Shown here: positions 39,162 to 52,139 of the stretch, one piece after another
How positions within the stretch are numbered: position 1 is the first letter of the stretch
Layout: each line of letters opens with the position of its first letter
From: Spongilla lacustris
Taxonomy: Eukaryota > Porifera > Demospongiae > Spongillida > Spongillidae
Reading direction: 5' to 3'
Length of the DNA: 64,000 nt
Assembly (NCBI GenBank): GCA_949361645.1
Contig: OX442437.1
Location: 1,127,075 to 1,191,074 of the forward strand
Made by a program: the position numbers and the translations under genes
Notes under the pieces: model-generated
Seen by the model: the letters and a program-made list of their open reading frames with translations, nothing else
What the model was told of the DNA's origin: nothing
Databases searched by the model: none

Positions 39162-42100
39162 ATGATGAACAGCGAAGAAATAGCTCCTTTGATTCTTCGA
39201 GCGCCATCGGGTACTCATCCTTCCACCAAGAAAGTGTACCTTCTGTACGCAAGTCTGGCGGTTCTTTCGGCGTCCGCAGTAGCGTTTTCTATAGGCCTTC
39301 TGGCTGGGAAATCACTCTTTAAGACTACTCCACACAGTACATCTAATAGCCAAGGTGCATGGGGTGCTAACGTCACTGATGGCGGTGCCTCTGTTCCAGT
39401 CCTCAACTGGATCGACGACCAGCTGCTCACAACCAACATACGGAATAACCTCCAAAACCTAACTGTCCTCCCGCATATCGCCGGATCCCCTCAAAACATG
39501 AAGCTAGCCCAAGACATCTACACCCAGTGGATGAACTACGGGTTTGACGACGTCCAACTGGTCAACTACTCCGTGTTGCTTAGCTACCCGAACACCTCTA
39601 ATCCTAACGTATTGCTTCTCAAGAACTCGGCGGGAGAGACCATTTACAATGCCCATACTGCACAGGAAGCTCCATTAACACCAGGCGAGAATGACAGCAC
39701 AGTAGCCATGCCGTTCAATGCATATTCTGGGTCTGGAAATGCCACTGGAAAACTGGTCTATGTGAACTATGCTACCATTGATGACTTTTTGTACCTGACC
39801 ACAAACCTGTCTCTCAATTTGACTGGTCGTATCTGCATATCCAGATATGGTGCCATCTACCGTGGAGACAAAGCTCACTTAGCCCAAATCTATGGATGCT
39901 CAGCTCTGATAATATATTCTGACCCTGAAGACTATGCTCCCAGTGGTACCCCTGTGTACCCTAATGGACCAAGCCTGCCCCCCTATGGACTTCAGAGGGG
40001 TAGTCTAGTGGAGAATGAAGGAGACCCACTCACCAAAGGAGTCCCATCACTTGGTTAGTTGGCAGAGATTATTGTAGTTAATTAAAGGGGAAGGAGATCA
40101 AAGAGAAGGGCATTCCTTGTTACTTGCTGTTAGCAGTACCTTGTGCACATGCTCTTGACACTGTTACAAGTTTCAATGCAGAAACTTCACTGCTTTGCAA
40201 AATTGTCATGTAAGTAACTTAAGCCTTATTCCAGTTGGCATATTCAGAGAGAGCTATAGCTCTGTGATGGAAAGTGGGGGAGTCCCCTCAATACCAGTTC
40301 AGCCCATAGGATATGGAGATGCGATATACTTCATAAGGTACTTATTGCACACACCTAGCCGGCTGTACTGGTGTGCTCGGGGTTAACACTTAAACATCAT
40401 TGCAGCCAATTGGACAACTATACTGCTCCAAGCAGCTGGAGTGGAGCACTGCAGGATGTGATCTATCGTATATGGCAGACAGACAGTAATACCAAGTATG
40501 TATAGTAACCAGTCAAGTTTGCATGGAGTCAGACACACCACAGCACAATTTGGTGATTGTATTTCAACTTGTTGCCATAGCTGCATCTCAATTCAGTAAG
40601 GCTGTTCAAATTCATTTTCTAAATGTCTCTTAGCTATATACATAAGCCATCTATTCTCTATTTATGTACAAGGAGTCACACTGACAGTCACTTTTTATCA
40701 CATTAAACTGGTTCAAGTCATCCTAGTGAAACCCTTGCACGGCCAACAGTTGATCGAGGATCTGTAATGATTACACATGTACATGTACAATATTGATTTG
40801 TTCCTTGATTTGGGTTAATAACATTAATCAGCTGTGAGTACATGGTATTGCCATCTTTCTGTCAATATATACATTTTAAGTTAGGTTCTTCCCAGTGGTT
40901 ACTTTGTTTATGCTGTGTAATAAACTAATTCTCAGTAATTGTATACTGACGTTAATACCAGCCCCCTCTCCTTACCCATCTCCTATTTTTAGCCAAACCT
41001 TCATCCAAGTCAACAACTACCAGGAGCAGCAAACGATCTATGATGTCATTGGCACCATATATGGGCAGGTTGAACCTGATCAAATGGTGATCCTTGGTAA
41101 CCATAGGGATGCATGGGTATTTGGAGCAGTTGACCCTAACTCTGGGACAGCAGTTTTGGAGGAGATAGCCAGAGCCTTTGGCACCTTGAGAACCAAGGGG
41201 TGGAGACCTGGTCGCACCATAGTCTTGTGTAGCTGGGATGCTGAAGAGCCTGGACTTATTGGTTCTACTGAGTGGGTAGAGGTGGGTGGAAGAGAAGCAT
41301 GCCTTTGCATGTACAAGTCCCATGACTGTCTGCACACACACAGGAGAGGCAGAAGGTGCTTGGACCCAACACTGTGGCCTACCTCAATGTGGACACTGCT
41401 GTGGCAGGTACTACATGCCCTTGCTATGGTATGTGTTGTTCATGCATGTCCACCTCTCATTTGCAGGTTCAACATTTCTATCTGTTGGTGCAAATCCTCT
41501 GTTGTTCAAAGTGCTATACACAGCTGCAAAGTTGGTATGTTGTGATATGTGGGCTGTACTGTGTTAGAGCTCATCTCAATGCAGGTGAAGTGTCCAAACC
41601 AAAAGTTTAATACATTGTATGACGAGTGGCTGTACTACAGATCTATGTCTTTCAATGGGACCACCCAACCAGCGTATGTTGGCATATCACTATTTAAGTG
41701 GCTGCTTAAGTAGCACACATTCTCCCCTTATTCCGTAGGATAGATAACCTTGGATCAGGCAGTGACTTCACCATGTTCCTTCAACTGCTGGGAATAAGCT
41801 GTGCTTCATTTGCATATGTACGTTTACGTCTTTACTTGTGATTGGATCACACGACTACATGTAGGTCACCCCCAGGTTAACACCACTAGCTATGCCGTGT
41901 ACCATTCTGTACACGACAACTTCTACTGGATGACCAACTTTGGAGACCCTTTGTTCACTCACCATCAGGCCTTAGGATTGATGTGGTTCAAAACTGCTAT
42001 ACTCCTAGCCACATCTCCAGTTCTGCCTTATGACCCAAGGGACTATGCCATTGCTTTGCAGAACATCTTTGGTAGTTTTGTGCAGCAGTATGGTGGTGTG

Positions 42101-42569
42101 CTTCAGAGCCAGAACATCTCCTTGGAGTATATTGTTGATGAGTTGAATCAGTTTGTCACTTCATCTGTCACATTCTGGAACCAGCTCCAGACTGCGGCAT
42201 CTAACACGTCTATCAGTGAACGAGCTCTCCGTATTCTGAACAACAAGTTGATGAACTTGGAGAGGGCCTTTATCATACCAGAAGGTTTACCAGGGAGACA
42301 GTTCAAGTAAGGACCTAAGAAGTGCACCTTTCAATGTGCATGTGTTCCATTTCTCCTCCAGACATGTGATCTTTGCACCAAGCTCGGTCAATTCCTATGC
42401 CAGTGCTACCTTTCCAGGTCTCTCTGATGCAATATTCAGTGCTCTGCACCCTGCACCTTCTGTGTCCCCAGACTGGGATGAGGTACGGAGACAGTCAGAT
42501 GCTGTAAGGGTCCACATCAGATATGCCACTCAAGTGATGAACCAACCTGGCATCGAGTTCCTCGTATGA
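39162..42569 (+). CDS. M28B zinc peptidase, NAALADase/GCPII-like, ten exons, complete (copy 2)
   Basis: Exons: 39162-40053, 40235-40337, 40406-40495, 40993-41281, 41344-41407, 41467-41534, 41585-41673, 41739-41817, 41876-42306, 42362-42569. They total 2313 bp, 770 residues. All internal exon lengths equal those of copy 1 except exon 9, which is two codons shorter. Membrane span at about residues 26-46. Metal-site motifs '[17 protein letters not shown]', 'SWDAEEPGL', '[11 protein letters not shown]' and '[10 protein letters not shown]' are intact. The usual Tyr/Phe after the two Glu is Pro here. The stretch aligned to GCPII's arginine patch is 'GISCASFAY', with both arginines lost; copy 1 keeps one. 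A second ATG follows the first directly, so the start may be 39162 or 39165. It is the inverted partner of the copy at 30.2-34.4 kb; N-terminal tails differ but lumenal exons are nearly identical. Confidence 0.93.
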
Positions 42570-45475
42570 CACAAAGTTCATTTAAAAGGTATCACATGAT
42601 TTAACATGAAGACAGTGAGAGCCAATAGAAATGAACATCATGTACGATTGTGCTTCATTAATGTATGTATTGTTTAACAAAACCAATTTGACGCTTTAGG
42701 CACCTCGTTATTTAAGCGGCTGTTGTGTATAGTTTTTACACAAATCTAAAGACATTTCTCCAAGATGCATATGGCCACTGACTTCCTGAAGGGCAGTCTG
42801 CAATGGGAATGTTGTGATTAGGTCCTAGTACCTAACCTTATATATGTGCTTTTTGTATTAGTCACCTCGGGCCATCTTCATAGCCTTCCCTCAACCCCCC
42901 AGCTCTTTAAGCACCCCTCCACCTCCATAGCCACCTCTGTTTTCTTATTTATATAGATGTATAATATTATACTGAAGCACAGATCAACAAGCAAGGGACT
43001 GCAGCAATCATGTGATGATGAACGAATACAACATTATAGACCTTACATTCTGATTGATTTTAGCATTCACCGATCAATGTTATAACTATATAAATGCTTG
43101 ATCATTGATAGCATTGACATAATCCTTGTGTTACTACTCAATTTTTTTTTGCCCACAAATTCTACAACTCAAATGACCAATTTTATAGGTTTAATTTCAC
43201 TCATGTGATAGATGCGAATTTACATGCACAACACTCGTGAGTAATTTGATAATGAAATTGTGATGTCAGCAGGTGAAATGTATGGTTGCAGCACTACAGG
43301 CCATAGATGGGCAGAGGAGATGCAACGCGGGCCAGGAAATGGACCGTTGGGCTTCTGCACCACAAATTAATTTGCTTGCATGCTTAGGTCCTTGTCTGTG
43401 TAGAGGTGAGTGTATGTTTACGTTGCCATGCATTAATTGTTTTAAACAATTTGTCAGCCCCTAGAACTAGTAGAAGTATAAGAGTCTATTGGGGCTGGGA
43501 CAAGACTTCCAGATCCGCATACTGTGTATTCTGCAATCATGCATGCAATACTAGCAGCGACATCTGCAAAACTTGAACTAAAATGAATGCATATGCATTA
43601 ATTATTGATTGTTTGATGATATAGCCCACCATGCAGACAATGCACTGTTTCGATTTGTGCAGTTTTGCGACAACCAAGCCAACTGCACATACAAGAACAC
43701 AGCAGGTGCGTTTAGGTCTCTTGTTGTCGGCATTTAATGTGCAGATAAGGACATTGCGGTCAAATGCCTGTGGAATATGGTTAGGTGGCTGGGTGACGTA
43801 ACACCTTTAGCCATCCCTCCACACCCCTGTTGCAATTGGTCAGCAGATGAGAGCTTATATTCAATTGCAAACTAACAATTTCGTTCAAACATGCAGTGTT
43901 GATGTCCTCCAAGACTCCATTAAGTGAGCAAAATACATATGATGCACAACGCCAAAGAACAACCAGGCCAACTGCACATACAAGACCACAGAGCAATTGC
44001 GTTTAGGTCTCCGGCTTGTTGTCAACATCTATGCGAAGATAATTAAGGACATTGCAGTCAAGTATCAGTGGTGTATGACTTCATTCAAACTAAAACGATT
44101 TCATATGCACATTTGAAAAAAAAATCACATCCGACCGAGGGGGGGGGGGGGGGGGGCAAAAAACAAAGTGGAAGACACCATCCCCCAACTTTGAAGAGCT
44201 CATTGAGAGCATCACGAATATGCTATTTTTTTTTGCACTTTAGCTCGCACTACAGCAACAAAATGATGGAATCATATTGTTTCTAGTGTTCATGGGTGTC
44301 CAATTCGTGCAAAGATAGGACTTAACTGCCTATCTAGTGCGATTGTAAGCTATTTCATCGTGGAAAGCATATTATCACGTGACTGAGACACGATTCGTGG
44401 GCGTTGCCTTCATATACCGCTGTCCGCGATGACGTCAATTCACTACCCAATATTGCAACAATCGAAGCGTCGCAAAGCAATGTAAAGATAAGGACTAACG
44501 CTAGTAAGCCACGGATACACCTGGTACTAAGTAACATGCATGAGCTCACGTCACTAGAATTATAGATGGTGTCTATAACTTTTTTTCTTGCCCCCCCCCC
44601 CCCCCCCCCCCCCCCGCCCCTCGCATCCGACTATAAAATAATTATTTTCATTGGACTAGTTCTTCTTTGCAACATTGATTTTGCTCACTTCATAATTAAA
44701 GTCGTTGAGTGTAAACATTTTTGTATGCGACTATAGCTGTCAGCTGTTGTATTGCCACACCTCTCTACCTTACTATGAATTGACCTAATCTCATGCAAGC
44801 ATTAAGTTCTCCCCCTCCCCTCCCCTCTCTACAGTTTAATGAGAAACTGATATCTTCTTCCCAAGGGGTGCTAAGGAATGCAGAATAGCATATTAGGTGT
44901 GAGGCTATACTGGGTGTTCACAAAAGAACACAACAAAGAATATAATTCCTTAATTGGATTATCACTCTAAATGAATTTATGAATCTCAGTATACAGTTAC
45001 TAAGGTAGGTAAATACGAACCGCATTATTAAAATCAGATTACCTTCAATCAAATAACTTCCAATTAATTAATGTAACACAATAATGTACAATAACTTTAT
45101 TAAGTGCAAGATTTATAAACTGCAGATAAATTAATTTTGATGGAAGTTTGAAAAAGTGTGAAATTTCATTGGCATTTTACTAGTTAATATTCGAAACAAA
45201 TGATCAAACTTGAAAATGCTAAAAGACCACTACTACTTTGAGTTTTAATAACTCACCATTACATAATTCAATACCAAATAAAATGGTGTCATTTAATAAT
45301 TGAATAATCAGTGGTGGTGATTAAAATTAGTTAAACCTAACCTTAACAACTTATAAGCTTAAATGATAATAACTCACTATTGACTTGAAATCAATGCTGC
45401 TCCACTGGATATTCAGATCTTCCACTACTTATTAATGGTTATTAAAATCAATTATCTCTAACCTTAATGTGGCAT
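42570..45475. other. Gene-free stretch with local duplications
   Basis: No gene recognised. A tandem duplication is visible: about 43670-43775 is repeated, diverged, at about 43955-44070 ('CCAACTGCACATACAAGA', 'GCGTTTAGGTCTC', 'AAGGACATTGC'). The stretch from 44640 is AT-rich and featureless. Confidence 0.55.
44115..44640. repeat. Inverted repeat with homopolymer arms
   Basis: The left arm has 'CATCCGACCGAGG', a G-run at 44140-44156, then GCAAAAAACAAAG. The right arm, reversed, has 'GTCGGATGCGAGGGGCGG', the complement of a C-run at about 44590-44614, then GCAAGAAAAAAAG. The centre is about 390 bp and has no gene. It is probably a foldback element in which both arms gained homopolymers. Confidence 0.65.
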
Positions 45476-45479
45476 GGGA

Positions 45480-46150
45480 CCTCCCTCAAGTAAAAGAGAC
45501 ATATGATCAGCTCCTACAGGGTGCCTCTGACTGCAGGTCTCATGCCAGGTTACTGCATGCCCTCCCTGTCTCTTCCCTATAGGCCTACAGATGGATGATC
45601 ACACAACCAGTATAGTTACCTAGTGATGTTCACTCAGGCTGGTGAGGGACTATATCAAAAGCCAAGGTCGTTTTTCGAGGCATGCTGCTATCAATGCCAT
45701 CATACATAGGTCACTAGTTGCAGTTAATGTACCATCAACCCTTGATCATAGCCCATTGGCCTATGCAGATCAGATGGTAAATGACCTGATGGTTGTTCTG
45801 TTGCACCATGGAAGTCTTGCCAGTGTCTTGTTTGGGATTTACTTGTGGTGACACCTTCGCAGCATCATACATATCTGATGCCACAAGGTAAGCAAGAGCT
45901 GTAGCCACAGCTGCTGAAGCCAGAAAGAGGGAGGAATATGCTCTGATGTCCACATCCCACCATTTTGTCCCAATTGCAATTGAGACCTCTGGTGCCCTTG
46001 GCCCTGATGCTCTAAGTTTGCTCACTGATATCAGCAGGCATCAGCAGAGCATCAATCATGATCACAAGTCCCTCTCATTCCTACTCCAAAGAGTGTCCAT
46101 TTCACTACAGCACGGCTGGCAATGCTGCCTCTGTATTGGGCACCACGAGT
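45480..46150 (+). mobile_element. LINE ORF2 3' remnant, plus strand
   Basis: Plus frames give 'SRHAAINAIIHRSLVAVNVP' at about 45675-45735, then after frame changes 'ATAAEARKREEYALMSTSHH' followed by F-V-P-I-A-I-E-T-S-G at about 45905-45990, then 'LLQRVSISLQHGW' near 46085-46120. These are conserved post-RT motifs of invertebrate LINEs. Several stops are present. Confidence 0.85.
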
Positions 46151-46399
46151 AGCATGTAGTTTATATAGTGCATCCCTGTGTTTAGCATACATTTTAACTA
46201 TTAGTTTTAATGTTATTCATGATCAGTATGCAGTACATGTATTTAGATTGAATTACAGTATTACTCTATATCTATGCTATATACATGTATAGTATGACTA
46301 TCCCAACACCGAATGAACAAGCTTAAGTCTGTTCTGAATATGAATATGAATCAAAAGTCATAATAACTACATTATTATACTGAAAATGGTGCTGATTTG

Positions 46400-47530
46400 G
46401 GTTGGCGATATATACCTATGGCAGTGGAGAACTATGGGGCCTGGGACCAGAGACACTGAGGGCCATCTACATTTAATAGCTAGGTGGCTTCTCGGTCTCC
46501 CATTCGTGGTAACACCCCCAAGTCAAAGGTAGTAAGTAGCAGAGCTGCATGGCCACCTCAGCTTGTTATTGGTATCCCCAAACACTGCAGCAAGAAAACG
46601 AACTGCACATATATTTGCTAGTGTGTTTGTGTGTTAGTTGTTTATTCATATGTATACGGGACAGTTTCTGATAAATTTACAACATTATTAAACAACACAT
46701 GCTTAAATACAAAATCCAGCTCTACAGTGAAGGAGCTATCCTAGAGCGGACAGCTGTAGCATTAGCACTGACAAGGTTGAGATTCAACCGGCCATGGATC
46801 TTGATGAGTACAATGGACTTGGGCCAGCACATGGAGGTGATAGCAGTGGCTGCTTTTCCCCCAAGCCTCATAGGTTTCAACCACCATGAGGACACATATA
46901 CCCATCCAAACTCTGAGCATTTTGGGTCATTGGCTTGGTGCTTCTTAGACTCAGTGGCCTGGGCAGCAGCTGTGGCCAACGCTCCCGCTTCCAACAAAGT
47001 GATAGGATTTAGAGGTGAGGTGATGGACACATCCTGCCCAACAACCAGTCGGGTTATCTGAAGTATCAAGGATAAGCCACCATCTCATTCTGATGGCAAC
47101 CTGGAAAACAGAGGGAATGAGGGATCCATGTGAAGCATAGGGGGAAGAAACTGAAAAAATACATGCCCTGTCACAGATGAGCATATGGCGGAGATGAATG
47201 CAGCCGATGAGTAGGAGGATAATGACTGAAACCCAAGGCCCCCCTCTACTAGGGCTAAGGTGGGCCTGTTGCCAGGCTGTATCTGACTGTCTACACCAAT
47301 GCATTGACAAAAAGTCTTATCTTGCAAAAGGCTCCACAGAGACAAAGAAGGATTAAAGCAGCCTGCAGAATGACAATTCCAACCTCCTCCAGTTGTGACA
47401 AAAGGACCTTAGCCTTAAGGTGTTATTTGGAGACTAAAGACAACAAAAATCCTGTCGCCAATGGGATCGAACCCCAAGAATCTCCATATAGGGCTAGCCA
47501 GATTTCTTCATACAATGTTTGCAGGAATAT
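46400..47530 (-). mobile_element. LINE ORF2 3' remnant, minus strand
   Basis: It repeats, in the same orientation and order, the LINE at 35.6-38.9 kb. Minus peptides include 'LALVEGGLGFQSLSSYSSAA' near 47225-47265, 'SPLNPITLLEAGALATAAAQ' near 46965-47025 and 'IHGRLNLNLVSANATAVRSR' near 46740-46800. The non-coding tail at 46400-46700 matches 35660-35970. It shows where the hAT element at 36210 inserted, since this copy lacks it. Confidence 0.85.
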
Positions 47531-47539
47531 TTGTAACAA

Positions 47540-48890
47540 CTACAGGTGATTCAAGGGCTCCTATTTAGGGAAACTGTTGGCTTAGAACTGCCTTCACTCA
47601 ACCAATCATTATTTGAAATTATTGTTTTGTCTTCAGCCAAGTTTTGATGTAGATGGTTGTGATTTGTTTGGTATCTTTTCAACTTCCACTGACCATTTCA
47701 GCATGGCCTTTCATGTCAACATTGGAACATGGCTGGTCACTGTGACATCTTGTGCATTGGCATGCACACCTTTGACTTTTACAGCCACTCTTGCAACTGC
47801 AAGCTGTACCATGATACAGTGTTGTACTGCGTTGCAGCTCAGTTCCCTGAGGGACACCTTAGTTCATATTGCCACTGTACATATATCTTTCCAACTCTGA
47901 GGATGCAACACAATTTTATGATACACCAAATGCAAAGCAAAGGCTGTGCGTCTATGTTTTTATTTAAATCTTTAGAAACAGGTACAACTATGCAAGGCAA
48001 GCATTTCAGGTCACATGACACTCTCAAGAAATTCAAATGCCTTCAGCAGCTCTGACAGAAGATTCCTCAGTTTTATGAAAAAAGTTCTGGTTATATCTTT
48101 CTGGGCTTTTTTTTGTAATTCTATCAGCTATTTTTCTTAGTAGCATAAGTTTTTTGAAGTTCCTAGTAAATGATAACATATAAAACAGAAGTGATGCCAA
48201 GGCATTATAAGAAATGACCTCACCATTATCACTCTTAGAATTATGAGCATCAATCTGACTTACCCTTATCCTTTTTGGGTCTTCATTTCTGACATTTATG
48301 TCTTCGTCAATTGCATTTTTGATGACCTCAAAAAGTTTCAGTCCCTTGATTCACCTCATCCTCATGTACATTCCTCCTTCTCATTCCTAACAATGTCATT
48401 TTCTACTTGGCTTTGTCTTCTTTAATCAGACTAATGTCTACTATCGTCCTGATGTCAGACGCAACTCAGATGCAATTTCATGTGATCAGTGATGATGCCT
48501 CTGATGGCATCATCCTGATTATTAGGGTGCCTTTTTACCTGAATATCAGCAAAATTTTCTTCTATTACTGACTCTTGCATGCTTGCATGGTTCCTGCGGG
48601 GAAAATCCCTTCACGAAATGGCTGATCAAACACCACTTCATATGCATTGTTTCATGGATACACGCGTATTTATTAGTATAGCGAGCACTTGTGTACAATA
48701 AACATATTTAACTCTCTGGAAGCCACTGAGACCATGAAGTACATGAATTGAATTTGTGTTGGAACCGAATCGACATGCCTCATTCCACCAAACCTTGTGA
48801 TTGTGCTTGTTTGCCATTTTCAACGCACTCTACTTCGAACTTAATCAACAACACGTGTTTGGACTAGATGTATGTAAATACGTCCACCGG
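47540..48890. other. Gene-free stretch
   Basis: No supported gene. Plus open frames at 47.6-48.1 kb have no family resemblance or splice logic. Confidence 0.5.
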
Positions 48891-48892
48891 CC

Positions 48893-49040
48893 TAGAATTC
48901 CAGGTTTGTATGTTAATAATAAGCTAGCTATACAGTGCACATTTAATGACTACATCATGCGTCAGATACCTAGAAACGATAGGTCATGTTAAACCCACCA
49001 TATATGCATGGTGCGCATTAGCATGCAAATGCGATGTATT
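48893..49040. repeat. Duplicate of the 5' flank of peptidase copy 2
   Basis: 'CCAGGTTTGTATGTTAATAA' and 'TAAGCTAGCTA...GTGCAC.TTTAATGACT' match 38945-38995. Weaker matches continue ('GCATGCAAA') up to the position of the copy 2 start codon. No peptidase exon follows, so this is a flank without its gene. Confidence 0.6.
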
Positions 49041-50110
49041 TTGGGGGAATTTCAGGACTCCAACAGTACGATCCAGCATTAATATTTTTGTTGAAGCCGG
49101 CTATGCAGGGTTTGTGGCTGGTGATCATAAGAAGCACTGCACCTCTGTATTGTAACACTGATGGTCTTTGGCATAAATGCAATTGTACTGTTACCCTTGC
49201 CCCTCACCCTGTATAATTTTGCTGTGTATGCTGGTGCATGAGTGTCGTTATAGACAGAGCAACTCTAGTTCAGCACATTGCGACCAAATAAGCTTGTCAT
49301 GTGGGGTATAGCCTGCTCCAAATGTTGCTGTACTTGGCTAAACCTTCGCCATGAACTGCTGTGTCCATGGTGATCACCTAAGGGACCACAGCGCCTTTAG
49401 AGCAACTTCCCTGCAGGATGACCAAAAATGCATATATATATAATTATATATATAATTATATATATACCGGTACTGGCAGCACACTTTCCAAGATGTTGGC
49501 ACATGGGGTTTATATTTTTAGGGGAACAGTTTTTTTAAAATAGTATCTGGCACTATTTAAATTGATACAGCACAAAAATCATTGCTGATGTTCATGTGAC
49601 TCTGAAAAATGTAAACGCAGTGCATGTACGAATTTTAAGTATTCAATCATAGACAACAAATTGCAAGCTGCACATGTATGCATGTAGCAGTAAGTGTAAT
49701 TATAGTTATGTTGATATCACGAAGTAAAAATGAAAGTATATAAAGTAACCTACAAAATTTGCAACTCATTACAATTTAGCGCTTGTAGCAGCCTCTGTTC
49801 TCCATCACATATCTCTGTGAGAATAACAAGTCATTACATTTGTCTTGTCTTCATATGTTTCTCATTCATTCTTGCTGTTTGCAGCAAAACTGCTGTTCAT
49901 TGTAGGCGTTTTTATATAAAACTGGTACACTGTTTTTGAATTTTACAAGCAGGAAGTTCTCTATTAGATAGTCCTTATTAATCAATTAACTGGTAATTTT
50001 CAACTCTTATGATTTTACGATTTTCCCTGTGGTGCCACGAGATTTGTTACACTGAAATCTTTGAAATTACTTTCTACGCGGCGCGCGCGTATACTACGTT
50101 GCTGCCATTT
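49041..50110. other. Gene-free stretch with an AT palindrome
   Basis: An AT-only palindromic tract lies at about 49431-49466. No gene is supported. Confidence 0.5.
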
Positions 50111-50115
50111 CAATG

Positions 50116-50996
50116 CAACGCGTCATAGATTAATGTCTATTGTCCTGAATGTCCACCCGGGGGTACAATTGGACACCCGGGTGGACAGCAAAAAAAGTTT
50201 TTGCCGTTCAGTCACGGAATGAACCTGGCTGCATTTAACAGTACTGGCTTACAGAACAAGTCTTTTCAGGATCGGGCCGAGATAAGTAAGGCTTAAGTCC
50301 TTTCAGCACTCGTAAAATGATCCGTGCTAGCGGACCTATCCATTACGCTCCGACCCATCCGCATGCGCGGATAGGCCCGCTAGTACGGCTCGTTCTACAT
50401 GTACCAAAAGGATTTAAGCCTTGCTTATCTCGGCCCAATCCTGAAAAGACTTATGCTATAAGCCAGTACCGCTAAATGCAACTAGGTCCCTTCCATGAAC
50501 GAACGGCAAAAACTTTTTTTGCTGTCCACCCGGGTATACAATGGTACCCCCGGGTGGACATTCAGGACTGTCACAATAGACATTAACGGTACTGGCTTAC
50601 AGAACAAGTCTTTTCAGGATCGGGCCGAGATAAGTAAGGTTTAAATCCTTTCGGTACTCGTAAAACGACCCGTGCTAGCGGACCTATCCATTACGCTCCG
50701 ACCGATCGATCCGCACGGAGCGTAATGGATAGGTCCGCTAGCACAGGTCGTTTTACGAGTACCGAAAGGTTTTAAGCCTTACTTATCTCGGCCCGATCCT
50801 GAAAAGACTTGTTCTGTAAGCCAGTATCGTTAAATGCAGCCGTGTCCCTTCCGTGACCGAACGGCAAAAACTTTTTTTGCTGTCCACCCGGGTGTCCAAT
50901 TGTACCCCCAGGTGGACATTCAGGACAATAGACATTAAAGACCTTACGGAAGGTCTTTAATCTATGAACGCGTTAACGATACAACCGTGGAGTTTC
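50116..50996. repeat. Composite nested palindrome (foldback element)
   Basis: Outer arms read 'AACGCGTCATAGATTAATG' on the left and, reversed, 'AACGCGTTCATAGATTAAAG' on the right. Inside, 'TGTCTATTGTCCTGAATGTC' is mirrored at 50910-50936, and again at about 50560-50585. The inner module 'ACTGGCTTACAGAACAAGTC' to 'GACCTATCCATTACGCTCCG' appears in direct and inverted copies around centres near 50350 and 50710. The layout is two palindromes in tandem sharing arms. A separate 20-bp palindrome (AAGACCTTACGGAAGGTCTT) is at about 50938-50957. No coding is seen. Confidence 0.85.
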
Positions 50997-52139
50997 CTCT
51001 AAAATTAAAACTCCAATGATCCGCCGATGAATACTAATTACTGGTGTATAGACACACACCCAATCCGGATCGATGCCAATGCCATAACATGTTCACGGGA
51101 CGAAATGACCACATTTCAGTTATGTATACGTTCATGTAAACCACAAGTAAATACCTTAATTAGATACATTTCCTGGAATTAGAAATTATCGGATTTACGA
51201 TATTTCCTTTCACTGAACAGCCGTAATTATGTACGTTTTTTGCGAAGGAAATATGATATATATATAAATATACGCCGTATGGAAATATAGTGTTTTCATA
51301 CACCGTAAGGAAGGGTTAAACCTACGCGCCCAAAGTAGGTACTTGAACAAAATTTTCAAAATAGAAATCATAATAAAACTATAATATCACATTAATGAGG
51401 GCAATAAATGCTGCACAACGATACTTTACTCATAAATTTAGGCATTCAGAAAATGGAGTTATAAAGCGCCAAAGACAATTTTATGCGTGACCGCTAATGT
51501 ACGAGGTTTGATTGGGGACTGAATATAAAAACTGTGACGGTTACGCTTGGTTTAGATGTATCTACAGAAGAATGATATATAATCACTTGAAACTTTTTAT
51601 ACATCTCTGGTACACACTTCTATCATATATTATGTACCTAATTGTCAATTGCATTCATAGAAAGGTCACCAGTGACCAAATCCACTAATATCGCCCACAA
51701 AGTCATATTAAAGTTATAGCGTGTTCTCGTTCTTCTTCTGTTTCAAGCAGTCACTTTTGCAATTTTATATTTTCCTGAGGTCTTAACTGAAATTATATGA
51801 CCATTATACATAAGATTTTGGCCATCAATAAACTATATATGCGCAAAGTATAGGTCGCTTTTGATACTTGACCTCTATAGTTGGTTCATTATACAAATCC
51901 ATTCAAAAATGAGCTTAATTTTTTTTCTCCACTGAGTTTCCTTCTAAAACTTGCATCTTTCTTTTTTTTTTTTTTCTACACGACGCTTCTGTTGAATGTT
52001 AGCAATATGTGCTTTGTTTTGCCCATTGAGCCTGTATGATAGAAAATGCAATAACTGTGTCTTGCTTTGCTTGACTTTTATATAAGAAAGCCATGCCATA
52101 GTACCATTGATTTTACTTTATACAATTCCATCAACAAAT

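Noticed and set aside
39215..39439. Antisense open frames over peptidase exon 1 (also at 34074-34433 and 59710-59934)
   Set aside because: They recur in all three copies simply because they mirror the conserved coding exon.
47455..47485. A GGGGTTCGATCCC-like box resembling a tRNA B box on minus
   Set aside because: It lies in the LINE coding remnant and no cloverleaf can be built around it.
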